A stretch of DNA of 64,000 bases from Nannochloropsis salina CCMP1776 (taxonomy: Eukaryota; Sar; Eustigmatophyceae; Eustigmatales; Monodopsidaceae): contig SDOX01000122.1 of assembly GCA_004565275.1 (NCBI GenBank), forward strand, positions 446,642 through 510,641, read 5' to 3'. This document shows, piece after piece, positions 1 through 9,619 of this stretch. The notes under the pieces were generated by a model. That model saw only the letters and a program-made list of their open reading frames with translations. It made no database searches and had not been told where the DNA came from. How positions within the stretch are numbered: the first letter of the stretch is position 1; every line of letters starts with the position of its first letter. The translations under genes and the position numbers were made by a program.

Positions 1-154
1 CAGTCCAGCCGATCGCGCTCTAAAAGCTATGGCTCCCTTCGAGATCCTCCAACCCGTTCCCTCCGACGATAAAGGACAAAGAAGGCGATGGCCCCCGATC
101 AACGAGATGGGCCCAAAGCTTTGAGTGTATCTTCTCAGGCATGGCAGCGATGGC

Positions 155-825
155 TCACTTGGTGAAACCCTGCCGGAAAAAAAGACGGGAACACAAGAGC
201 TGTGAATATCTCGCGATAGAACGCACGGAGACACGAAGAGAACGGACAAGAGCCACTATATTGCATCGCACGCACCTGTTTCTTGTTCTGAAATTTCCAT
301 GAAGCCCTGTTTTGACATGTATTGGTCCCGTCATGTCCATGTGCAAGAGGGTTAGTGTTTTGAAGTTCCGGCTCTCACCCTTCATCGGTCATGTCTGGTG
401 CGTTTTGCCTTCACTTACACAACGAGGCCAGTACCGAGAGTGACACCGCCGCCCACGAGCACGGCCACAAACGTTTTGTTGAACGGGGGTTCAAAAACGT
501 GGTGGGGATGGTGACCACCGTCGCCTCCCATCATGCGCCTGTTGAGAGAACAGAGAAAGGTCACCAGCTGGCAAGTATTGCAAAGCACATCCCAGGCGAG
601 CCACTTCGATCATCTCGCAAATGTATACTTCGATCATCTCGCAAATGTATACAACACAATATCCCATCTTCATCTTCTTTTAAGATTTGCAGATAATGCG
701 TCCTCCTCCAAAAATCACGCCCATTCAATAATCTTTGACAAAAGCATCTTCTACCTGGAAATGAGCTGCGCCTGGTTCTTGGCAGGCTTGACGCGGGCCG
801 CGATTCCGCGAACAACACCGAGCAT
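155..825 (-). CDS. COX7C-like small mitochondrial inner-membrane protein (four exons)
   Basis: The predicted join is complement(155..169, 276..306, 419..538, 755..825), giving 78 residues. Every junction has GT..AG ends and matching phase. Residues 1-24 (starting MLGVVRGIAARVKPAK) form an Arg/Lys-rich amphipathic mitochondrial presequence. A Gly/His-rich stretch and the motif FEPPFNKTF follow, then one Gly-rich membrane span (about residues 47-64) and the short basic tail WKFQNKKQGFTK. This plan (presequence, Pro-Phe-containing matrix segment, single helix, basic tail) is that of cytochrome c oxidase subunit VIIc, a nuclear-encoded accessory subunit of complex IV. The identity rests on architecture and short motifs, so another single-span respiratory subunit remains possible. 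The last coding exon is only 15 nt and the third only 31 nt. A 24-bp tandem duplication lies inside intron 1. Confidence 0.62.
603..650. repeat. perfect 24-bp tandem duplication
   Basis: Two identical 24-bp units (603-626 and 627-650, each beginning ACTTCGATCATC) lie directly head to tail. They fall inside predicted intron 1 (539..754) of the COX7C-like gene, on the acceptor side. No third copy was seen. Confidence 0.95.
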
Positions 826-1603
826 GATTGAAAAAGCTGTAATTTTGTGTGTACCTTCGTAAGCTTGCTAAATGCGTTTGAAGAGGACATGGGTGAGAGC
901 ATTCCAGCGCGTACATTAGCACTGTGCTTGGAGAGCGGCATTGCGTCATCAAAAAAGCTGAGCACGCATATGTACGTCAGCCACTCAAGACAAAATGCGA
1001 CAAGAATACCACATCAGCTCTAACTCTAACACAACAAAAAAGCAGCAATGGTGTGCTTTTTGTTCGCGGTTGCCCTAGGTTCTCGTAGCTACGGCTTAAA
1101 GGGACGGGCCTGCCGGTCTCGTCTCGCTAGTTGTGGACCGGCAGGGGCTCCATCTCATTCAGCTTTTACCTTTACGAAGACACCAGGATCCTCTTGTGGC
1201 TCTTACACGCCCCCAAAATGATTTGAGATTGATTTAACCGTACTCGGCATTCGGACGCCCTGCACTCGACACCAGGCCTCCACTCGGCCTATGCGAGCGC
1301 GACATTCCCCGGTCGCGCTAGTTGTGCACCGGCAGGGGCTACCTCTGTACGTCCTCTTCGAGGCCCTCGCCGCCTCGCCGACAAGGGAGACAAATGTTCG
1401 CGCCCTGCACGCCGCAATCGTGGTTTAGACGCAGACGGATGGATGCTGCCTCCACCTTGTGCTGGGAAGCTGTCACGAGGCATCAAAGTGGCGGCCAAAA
1501 AATGTGGGTCACCGGGACTTAACTTTTTTTTCCTCATGCACATTTTCACATTCATACTTACCATATCCGTACGCGCGCTACGAAGTGAAGCGACTTCGCA
1601 ACC
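826..1603. other. divergent intergenic region, COX7C-like / sterol reductase
   Basis: No convincing coding region was found; open frames here lack family resemblance or credible starts. The region separates two divergent genes and should hold both promoters. It contains two copies of a short motif (cores at about 1137-1149 and 1329-1341, ACCGGCAGGGGCT). Both are preceded by CTAGTTGTG. Confidence 0.6.
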
Positions 1604-3565
1604 ATGGTAAGCACTAGGAGAAGGCGCTCGCCTGGAAGCAAAAAGGACAATGCTGCGACAGCCCCTGAAATTAGAACTGTTAGGCGGCGTACTGTGGCTG
1701 CTGTGACCTCTAATGGCTCGGATAACATCCCGTTGACCCCAACCTCCAAGATTCTTGAAAGCCCTCCTCGGAAAAAGGCGCCAAAATCACGTTCCATTGA
1801 CTCACCCCTATCAGAGGATGATAATGCGCCCACTCGCCCGAAAGCCACGAGGAAAAAAACGATGTCGAAAGCACTATCAGCCTCAGCACCTTCTCATCCA
1901 CCGGAAGCTGTGGCCTCGTCTTTTAAGTACGAGTTTGGCGGGCCTTGGGGTGCCCTGGGGATCGTGGTCGCCCTGCCTGTAGTCGTGATGGGGCTGTACT
2001 ATTTTTGTCCAAACTTAATGTCTTCGGCGTCCCTGTCATCATCGTCGTCGAAGCACCCTTTCTCCTTCAAATCCTCCACTTCTCCCCTGGCATGCCTGCG
2101 TTGGACTGACATGGCCCATTTTCTGACCTCAACGCTGCCTGCCCTCCTCCGAGCGCTGCCGAGCACCTTCTCCACATTCGCTTCGCAAGCCAGGCGCTCA
2201 CCGCACAACACGGCAAGTGCCTTCATGGCAATCATTCAACACATCCCCGGCGCCCTCAAGGCCCGGGGTTCGGCGCTCGTAGCCCTCGTACAAAACGAGC
2301 TCTGGGACCCCCTGGCCTTTGCCTGCATTGTCGCCTGGTTCTGCTTTCAGATCGTTCTGGAGCGCTTGCTCCCCGGTGAGGTAGCTTTGGGTGTGCCACT
2401 CTTAGGAGCAGAAGGGCTGCGTCTTCCGTACAAGTTGAACGGGCACTTGGCGTTCTGGATCTCTCTTTTGCTGCTAGTTCACGGCTGTCCGCGGTTCGCG
2501 GTGCCAGTGGAGGACGAGGGAATTCTGCCCACAATCGTTGGAGAGGAGGGGGATGAGCAATTCGTGTACACGGCCTCGGCCGCAGGAGACGCATTGTTGC
2601 AGCACGCCGGACAGGCCGCTAATGGCGCTATCCCCGTGCTGGGTGAACTAACCGGTTTCGGTCCCTTTCCTCTTGAAAAGCTCTACGACCACTTCCCACA
2701 GTTCGCCTTCGCGGCCGTGGTCTTTTCTTTCGGCCTGGCCCTGCTCCTCTACCTCGCTTCTTTTCGAAAGGGTGCTCGGCTAGCCGACGGGGGACGGAGC
2801 GGGAATGTCATGTACGATTTCTACATGGGCCGCGAACTGAACCCTCGTCTGGGCAGCTTTGACTGGAAGTATTTCTGTGAGCTGCGCCCTGGGCTCATTG
2901 GATGGGTGGTATTGAATCTGGGGATGCTGATGAAACAGCAGCAGCTTCAGGCCGTCACGGGGGAGCCCCCCAGCTGGCCCCTGGTGCTGGTGAACGTCTT
3001 CCAGGGGTGGTACGTCCTAGACGCCCTCCTGAACGAACGTGCCATTCTAACCACCATGGACATCACCACGGACGGCTTCGGCTTCATGCTGGCCTTCGGC
3101 GACCTTGCCTGGGTGCCGTTCACCTACTCTTTGCAAGCGCGCTACCTGGTCGGCCGCCCTGTCTCTCTCTCCACCTACGCGGTGGCGTGCCTCTCGGCCA
3201 TGCACCTGGTGGGCTACTGGATCTTCCGGCAGGCGAACTCGACCAAGGACGCTTTCCGCCGCGACCCCGCAAGCGTTCCGCATGTCCGTTATATGGACAC
3301 AATCCGAGGGACCAAGCTCATGGTTTCGGGCTGGTGGGGATGGGCGCGCAAGATCAACTACACGGGGGACTGGCTGATGGCCTTGGCATGGTGCGGGCTT
3401 TGTGGACCGACGCACGTGCTACCCTATTTCTATGCCATTTACTTTGGGGTTCTGCTTGTGCATCGTGCGGCCCGCGACGATCATTTGTGTTCCCTGAAAT
3501 ATGGTGCAGACTGGCAAAAATATAAAAAAGAGGTTAAGTGGCTCTTTCTGCCCGGAATCTACTGA
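1604..3565 (+). CDS. delta(14)-sterol reductase, lamin B receptor/ERG24 type
   Basis: This single-exon gene encodes 653 residues of the ERG4/ERG24 family, polytopic ER or nuclear-envelope enzymes that reduce the C14-15 double bond of sterol intermediates with NADPH. The membrane core starts near residue 108 with YEFGGPWGALGIVV, close to the EFGG.PG start of the lamin B receptor reductase domain. The C terminus carries the family signature (HRAARDDHLCSLKYGADW, then LFLPGIY at the end). Residues 1-98 are hydrophilic, Arg/Lys/Ser-rich and TP/SP-rich, like the nucleoplasmic tail of lamin B receptor but with no recognisable Tudor domain. The start at 1604 is the first in-frame ATG before this tail. 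ERG4 or DHCR7-type specificity cannot be fully excluded by eye. Confidence 0.88.
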   Translation: MVSTRRRRSPGSKKDNAATAPEIRTVRRRTVAAVTSNGSDNIPLTPTSKILESPPRKKAPKSRSIDSPLSEDDNAPTRPKATRKKTMSKALSASAPSHPPEAVASSFKYEFGGPWGALGIVVALPVVVMGLYYFCPNLMSSASLSSSSSKHPFSFKSSTSPLACLRWTDMAHFLTSTLPALLRALPSTFSTFASQARRSPHNTASAFMAIIQHIPGALKARGSALVALVQNELWDPLAFACIVAWFCFQIVLERLLPGEVALGVPLLGAEGLRLPYKLNGHLAFWISLLLLVHGCPRFAVPVEDEGILPTIVGEEGDEQFVYTASAAGDALLQHAGQAANGAIPVLGELTGFGPFPLEKLYDHFPQFAFAAVVFSFGLALLLYLASFRKGARLADGGRSGNVMYDFYMGRELNPRLGSFDWKYFCELRPGLIGWVVLNLGMLMKQQQLQAVTGEPPSWPLVLVNVFQGWYVLDALLNERAILTTMDITTDGFGFMLAFGDLAWVPFTYSLQARYLVGRPVSLSTYAVACLSAMHLVGYWIFRQANSTKDAFRRDPASVPHVRYMDTIRGTKLMVSGWWGWARKINYTGDWLMALAWCGLCGPTHVLPYFYAIYFGVLLVHRAARDDHLCSLKYGADWQKYKKEVKWLFLPGIY

Positions 3566-4705
3566 GATTCTGAGGATCACGTTTATGAGGAGTGGGCAGT
3601 GAGACCGCGACAGTTTCATGAATTTGCAAGTAGGGGACTTGGGGAAATTCAAAAGGATATGAAAGGTCACATTGAGAATCTTGGCGGCGAAAATAACGGA
3701 AAGTACTGATATGAAGGAGTGGGTGATTAAGCTATTATCGACCGGCAAACGGACGACACAGTACCTCAAAATCAATGCTCAATTTTGTTTCGATCCTTTA
3801 ATATCCGAGAGACGACACGGGAGACCTCTGCCTTAGTATCTACGCTGCTTGCACAGTCGCTTCGCCTCAGCATCGCTCCCTGCTCTTCCTGGATATTCCC
3901 TATTCCTCACGCGCTTACCCTCGTCATTGGATGGTCAGAGACAAACGCGTCGTAAATCTGAATAAATATGCTTTCCAATGAAGTTCCCTGTTTTGCTTGC
4001 CATTTGAAGTCCTCCTCGTGTGATGATTCACCAACGATAATAAAAATGACAAGCTATAGGACCAAAAACTGCCGTCGAGCCCGCTCTTGCCCAAAGGCCA
4101 CGACGTTGTAACAAGTGTCTGAGCCCTGAGTATCTTACATTGATATGTTCATCACCATCGTTGCTCGCGGTACAGACCCTCGAAGTGCAGAGTTGCCCCA
4201 ACGCTGCGAGGCAGGAATGTTCGGTGGCACCCGCTCACTCGCACACCTTCCGGCAGTCTGGGGTGTGTAGGCACCTTTTACCTCCGCTCTTTCTGGTCCG
4301 GGTCTTTGATGAGTCACTCTGTCCTTTCTCTACACACTTTAAACTTCAAAGGTCGCTTCCACGGCCTCAACTGCTACCCTCCGGTCTTGACTAGTCGCCT
4401 CCTTCCTCATCACTAAATTCCCATGGTACGTCAACCCTCTTTAGTATACTATGTACATCAACCGGAAGCCTAATGCACTTCAAAGGCTGAGAATCGTAGG
4501 GTTTCCGACATCCTTTCCGTAGAGAAATTATCCTTTTTCATGTCTCCTTTCTCTTTGCCCATCTGCTTTCCTGCACGTCTGACGAAGAATCTCGCCTGCT
4601 TTACATTACAGAGAGAAACTGTTTGAAAGACACATGTCTGGCATAATCATAGTGCGAACTCCCTCCACGCACTCGCCAAGAAAAGACATGACTGCGTCAT
4701 TTCGT
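3566..4705. other. convergent intergenic region
   Basis: This 1.1-kb stretch lies between the stop codons of sterol reductase and ferrochelatase and should hold both 3' untranslated regions. The short open frames within it resemble nothing known. No RNA gene or repeat was recognised. Confidence 0.55.
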
Positions 4706-6304
4706 TCAGTGCAGTAGATGGGCGAGACCACCCCGGCCACTGAACAAGTCCAGCACCACCCCCGACGCCAGACCCAGGACCGCTAGTCTCCCATCCAAGC
4801 CTTTGCCATCCTCGCCCCCGTCCTTGTCCCCACGCATGGGCATGATGTCCAGGTTGTTCAGAGCGCAGGCCTCTGTCACCGAGATGGCGGGCTCCTGGAG
4901 GGCCTCGACCACCATGTGCGCCAAGTCCTCGATGAAGCCAGGCTCCGTGTTCAACGCCGGCACGCGCCGCCAGTTTGTGATCCCATTCTCATGCGCTAAC
5001 TCCCGGTACTCGATGTCGATCTCCTCCAGCGTCTCGATGTGCTCCGAGACAAAGCTGATCGGCACCACCACCAGGTTCTTCACCCCCGCCGCCCCCAGCT
5101 CCTCCAGCGTGTCGTCCGTGTAGGGCCTCAGCCACTCGATAGGGCCAACTCGACTCTGGTACGAGAGGTGCGTTGTCACATCCGGCGCCGCGTACTCTTG
5201 CGCGATCAAATTCACGCACTGTTGAATCTGCTGCTGGTACGGGTCCCCCATCTCAATGTACCGCTGAGGGACCCCGTGGGCCGAGAAGAGCACATGCAGA
5301 TCGCCCTCTGCCCGCTGCTCCTGGGTGAACTGCGCAAGTTCCCTGGAAATAAGGCGGCCCATGGCCTGTACATAGCCCGGACGGTCGTACCAGGCTGGCA
5401 CCACCGTGTGGCTGACTTGGTTCCAGCGCGGGGAGTCCTTGAAAAACAAGTCCTGCAACACCCGCAACGAGCTCCCGCTCGTGGAGATAGAAAATTGCGG
5501 ATAGAGCGGCACAATCACTAGGCTGTTAACGCCGTCTTCAATCATTTGCTCCATCGCCTCGTCCGTGAAGGGGTGCCAGTACCGCATGGCCACGTAGCAC
5601 TTCGCGTCGAGCCCCATCTCCTGGAGGACGCGCTCCACGCCTTCCGCCTGTGCTTGCGTGTAACGCACGATGGGAGAGCCGCCGCCGATAGACTCGTAGG
5701 CCGCCTTGGACTTTGGGGCGCGGCGTTTGGAGATGACGTATGCCAAGGGCTTCTGCAGGCCGCTGATCAGGCCGGGAAGGCGAATGATGTCCGGGTCCGC
5801 GAACAAGTTATACAGAAAGCCCTCCACGTCCTCCATTCGCTCCGGACCTCCTAGTTGCAAGAGTAATACGCCGAGCTTGACGTCCGGCTTGTCGTTCACG
5901 TGCGGCGCGGGTAGCTGGATCTCGGGCCGAATGCGGCGCCGGAGTCCCGAACCTGTCGTAGGAGGGTCCATGGTGGCAGCCGCGTCCAAGCGCGTGGACT
6001 TCTGGGCGTCCACGCTGTTACTGTTGGGATTGCTGCTCTTCATGGTATTGCCGCTGCTGGTGCTTGAGGACCCAGTGCTCTGACACACCGTCAGTCCTGC
6101 ATTTACCCTGGACACGGGTAGGGTGGGGAGGAAGATAGGGGATGCCGCCGTCCGGCCGCGCCCCATTTTCGAAAAAGCGGATACAGAGGTAGTCCTCGGA
6201 CACGACGAGCGGAAAAAGAAGGCCTCCGCAGTCGTGGCGAGCAGCAAGCTTCCTGTTAACAAGAAGCAGGAGCCCCAGGTCAAGACGCGGCCAGTGCTTG
6301 ACAT
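4706..6304 (-). CDS. hemH: plastid ferrochelatase with C-terminal CAB-like segment
   Basis: The 532-residue product inserts Fe2+ into protoporphyrin IX, the last step of haem synthesis. The catalytic core begins near residue 143 (KLGVLLLQLGGPE). It keeps the active-site His motif FSAHGVPQRYIEMGDPY and the acidic motif SFVSEHIETLEEIDIEY. The start at 6304 is chosen over an upstream in-frame ATG (6460) because it begins a signal peptide (TWGSCFLLTGSLLLATTAEA) followed by FFF, the heterokont plastid signal with Phe at +1. The last 29 residues (504-532) contain DGRLAVLGLASGVVLDLFSG, aligning with the chlorophyll-binding-like (CAB) helix of cyanobacterial and plant type II ferrochelatases (NGR.AM...E..TG.G). 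Asp replaces the usual Asn and Glu at ligand positions. It is divergent to ATIC. Confidence 0.93.
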   Translation of the reverse strand: MSSTGRVLTWGSCFLLTGSLLLATTAEAFFFRSSCPRTTSVSAFSKMGRGRTAASPIFLPTLPVSRVNAGLTVCQSTGSSSTSSGNTMKSSNPNSNSVDAQKSTRLDAAATMDPPTTGSGLRRRIRPEIQLPAPHVNDKPDVKLGVLLLQLGGPERMEDVEGFLYNLFADPDIIRLPGLISGLQKPLAYVISKRRAPKSKAAYESIGGGSPIVRYTQAQAEGVERVLQEMGLDAKCYVAMRYWHPFTDEAMEQMIEDGVNSLVIVPLYPQFSISTSGSSLRVLQDLFFKDSPRWNQVSHTVVPAWYDRPGYVQAMGRLISRELAQFTQEQRAEGDLHVLFSAHGVPQRYIEMGDPYQQQIQQCVNLIAQEYAAPDVTTHLSYQSRVGPIEWLRPYTDDTLEELGAAGVKNLVVVPISFVSEHIETLEEIDIEYRELAHENGITNWRRVPALNTEPGFIEDLAHMVVEALQEPAISVTEACALNNLDIMPMRGDKDGGEDGKGLDGRLAVLGLASGVVLDLFSGRGGLAHLLH

Positions 6305-7376
6305 GCGATCGCCCGCCTTGTATTTGCTCTCGTCGCGCCCTTGGCCGCTTTTTGTGCTTCTGGTGCATAATAGTTGTCGTGTCACCATACTTCTACTTAG
6401 TTGACTGCCGGCGTATGGCCACGAGCAGTATGTTACAAGGAAGCCGGCGGCGCGAGGCAAGAATGCGCGGAATACGAGTCAGTGCTCTCACTTTCACAGG
6501 CCACCTCAGTCGAAATAAATCGGTGCTATGTCCAACAAAGCTGTGTTTGTAGAAGGGAGTGTGACAGGTTGCTCGTTGTGGGTATACCGAAGAAAGAGCA
6601 AGTGCGGCGGTGTGTTATGAAAGCCTGGTCACTGAGCCGTGGTCGCTCGTAGGCAGACGTAGAATTGTGTTGCGCTCTCCTCGCGCGTGCGTGGCCCAAG
6701 GCTTGCTTGCCGGCCGACGCAGACCACCGCAATCGTGCAAATTACCAGGCCCAGCAATGCCTGAATCAACAACACGCAAAGATTCACCGTGTTTGAAAAG
6801 AAGGGAAGCGTGACTTTGGCATTGCGGTTCGTCACGCACTTGGGTACGTGGTTTGTTTCGAGGCAAGAACCCGGGCTGGGGTGGCCTGGACTTCGACTCG
6901 CAGACTGTGAACCGCACGGGGCCTCCCCCCGAGCCCGCGAGACCCTCTCGTCTGCAGTGACCCGCCGGCGTGTGCAAGGATTGACGGGCTCTCGAGAAGC
7001 GGGTTGGCTGAATTACATGTCCGAATAGCAGTCCGTATGCGGTGAGGGAAGTTAGATTTTCTAAGTTCTGAGTTGTGTGAGTAAATGCGGTATGACGGTA
7101 TGAGTGCTATTTCTCATGCTTGAAGTGTTGAAGCACCCTTGCGGCATTATTCCAAGAAATCTCGTAAGCATGTCGACGGACACGACGATCAAGCCTACCA
7201 TTTTCACACTTTCAAAAAGCACACAGTTCAAAATTCATCAAGTGTGCGTGTCGGTCGTTGTGTACTTCTGCGCGTTTCTCCTGCTTCCTCTCATTGTTTT
7301 GAGTGGCCCGGCAGCTTTCCAGGCCGTCTCTTTGCTGTCCCATCATCAAGGAACATTTTTATTGCCAGGAAAGAAC
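6305..7376. other. divergent promoter region, ferrochelatase / ATIC
   Basis: This is about 1.07 kb between two divergent starts. Several open frames of 60-120 codons cross it, but none shows family features and they overlap each other on both strands. It is taken as shared promoter plus 5' untranslated sequence. The ATIC-proximal part is T-rich. Confidence 0.55.
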
Positions 7377-9619
7377 ATGGCACATGTGGTAAGTTTTTTT
7401 GGGCAAGGGTTGTGTCTTGGTATGGTCTTTTGTTCCTTTATTTCTTTCTACATGGCGCAGAAATGCCTGATATAAACCCCGCCTTATCACAATACTGTCC
7501 CGACGAGGAGCTTTTGGATATGTATGAACAACATCTTTTTCTTTCTGTTGCCATAAGACTATTCCTTTCGCAGTTCATATATTTTTGAGTATTTTTCTTA
7601 GATATCTTCTCCTTCATGTTGGCATTCTTGGTACAGCGTGCGTGAGTGCCGAATCTTCACATGCCTTTTCTATTCATTTGCGCCCTAAGTCCCAGTCGTC
7701 CAGCCATGGGTTTCGATACAAACCCTTGCGATACTCCATATCAATCACAGCTTGTTTTCTCGCTCACTGTTTCATTTTCTCATAATCGCCCTCAGATCAC
7801 TGCCGTCGAAGGCACTCAAGCGGACCTCTGGAAGGTAAAGCGTGCTCTCCTTTCGGTCTCGGACAAGACGGGCTTGCTAGAGCTCGCCACGTTTCTAGTG
7901 GAGCAGGGCGTGGAGCTTTTGTCCACGGGGGGGACTGCCAAAGTGATACGAGAGGCGGGACTGCCGGTCAAGGATGTGTCGGAGTACACCGGCGCCCCCG
8001 AGATCTTGGATGGGCGCGTCAAGACACTCCACCCCAAGGTTCATGGCGGTCTGTTGGGGGTGCGAGGAAACCCCACGCATGAGTCGCAAATGGCGGAGAA
8101 CGGGATTTCGAACATCGACGTTGTGGTGCTGAACCTGTACGCCTTCGAGCACACTGTGCAGAAGGGCGGGGACTTCGCCACATGCATCGAGAACATTGAC
8201 ATCGGCGGGCCCTCCATGCTGCGCTCCTCGGCCAAGAACCACAAGTACGTCGTTATTGCCACCTCGCCCTCTCAGTACGGTGAACTCATGGCCGAGATGA
8301 AGGCTCAAGGCGGAAGCACATCCTTGGCGCTGCGAAAGCGCTTCGCCGCGCGCGCCTTTGCCACCTCGGCGGCCTACGACTCGGCAATCGCCGGATGGAT
8401 CAATGGCCAGCTCGGTGAGGCCGCGCCTGTCGTGACGCGCGTCTACACGCCGCAATTCCCCCTCAAGTATGGCTGCAACCCCCATCAGGCGCCCGCGGGC
8501 ATCCTCTCCATCCTCGGCACCCCCCTGCCTTTCCAGGTCCTGAACGGCACGCCCGGCTACATCAACCTGCTAGACGCACTCAACGCCTACCAGCTCGTGC
8601 GGGAGCTTCGCGCGGCTCTGGGCTTGGCGGCAGCAGCCTCGTTCAAGCACGTGTCACCCGCGGGGGCCGGGGTGGCCGTGCCACTGAGCGCGGAGGAGGC
8701 CCAGGCCTACGAGGTCGGAGACCCGGGGGCCTTGACTCCCGTCGCCCTCGCCTACATTCGCGCGCGCGGTGCGGATCCCATGTGCTCTTTCGGGGACTTT
8801 GCGGCCGTGAGCGACGTGGTAGACGAGGCGACAGCGAAGGTCCTACAGAAGGAGGTGAGTGACGGAATCATTGCCCCGGGCTACGAGCCCGCGGCGTTGC
8901 AGATCCTGGCCTCCAAGAAGCAGGGGAAATTCATTGTCCTGCAGGCCACAGCAGATTTCACGCCTCCCCCTGTGGAGTATCGGGAGGTTTACGGTGCAGC
9001 CTTTAAGCAGCGCCGCAACGACGCCTTCCTCTCCCCATCGGATCTGAGCAAGGTGGTGACAACCGCTCAGCTTCCTGAGGAGGCGGTGCGGGATCTGACC
9101 ATTGCCTCCATCGCCATCAAGTACACTCAATCCAATTCGGTTGGCTACGCCTTGAATGGGCAGGTAATCGGCGTGGGGGCAGGTCAGCAAAGTCGAGTGG
9201 ACTGTGTGAAACTAGCGGGGCGAAAGGTGGAAATCTGGTGGCTGCGACAGCACCCAAAGGTGCGCTCCCTGGCCTTTAAGCCCACCGTGAAGCGTCAGGA
9301 CCGCGTCAATGCCCGCGTGCGCTACATCGAAGGCGACATCACCGCGGCGGAGCGTCCACTCTGGGAAGCAAACTTCGAGGACGTTCCCTCGCCCCTCACA
9401 GAGGATGAGAAGGCGGCTTTCATGGGGACGCTGCAAGGGGTGAGCTTGTCTTCGGACGCATTTTTCCCGTTCCGGGACTCCATCGACCACGCCTCCAAGT
9501 ATGGGGTGACGTACGTTGTCCAGCCAGGAGGCTCAGTCCAAGATACGCAGGTTACTGAGTGCTGCAACAGCTACGGTATGGCGATGGCCTTCACAAATGT
9601 TCGACTCTTCCATCACTAG
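7377..9619 (+). CDS. purH: ATIC: AICAR formyltransferase / IMP cyclohydrolase
   Basis: This bifunctional enzyme performs the last two steps of de novo IMP synthesis. The predicted join is 7377..7388, 7796..9619 (611 residues). Exon 1 codes only MAHV before GTAAGT; exon 2 resumes at ITAVEGTQADLWKVKRALLSVSD after the pyrimidine-rich acceptor ending CCCTCAG. Phase is conserved and the length fits the family (about 590). The open frame also extends upstream to 7646, but that stretch is T-rich intron-like sequence. The N-terminal MGS-like cyclohydrolase domain shows STGGTAK and GRVKTLHPKVHGG. The transformylase domain shows KYGCNPHQ, the catalytic Lys-His motif SFKHVSPAGAGV and SVGYALNGQVIGVGAGQQSR. 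No targeting peptide is seen, so it is probably cytosolic. Confidence 0.92.

Noticed and set aside
391-696. 101-codon + strand frame (start near 391)
   Set aside because: It is antisense to exon 2 of the COX7C-like gene and runs through the 24-bp tandem duplication; no family resemblance.
7646-7795. In-frame N-terminal extension of ATIC
   Set aside because: T-rich, ends in a strong acceptor, lacks similarity to ATIC, and an upstream exon in phase gives a better start.
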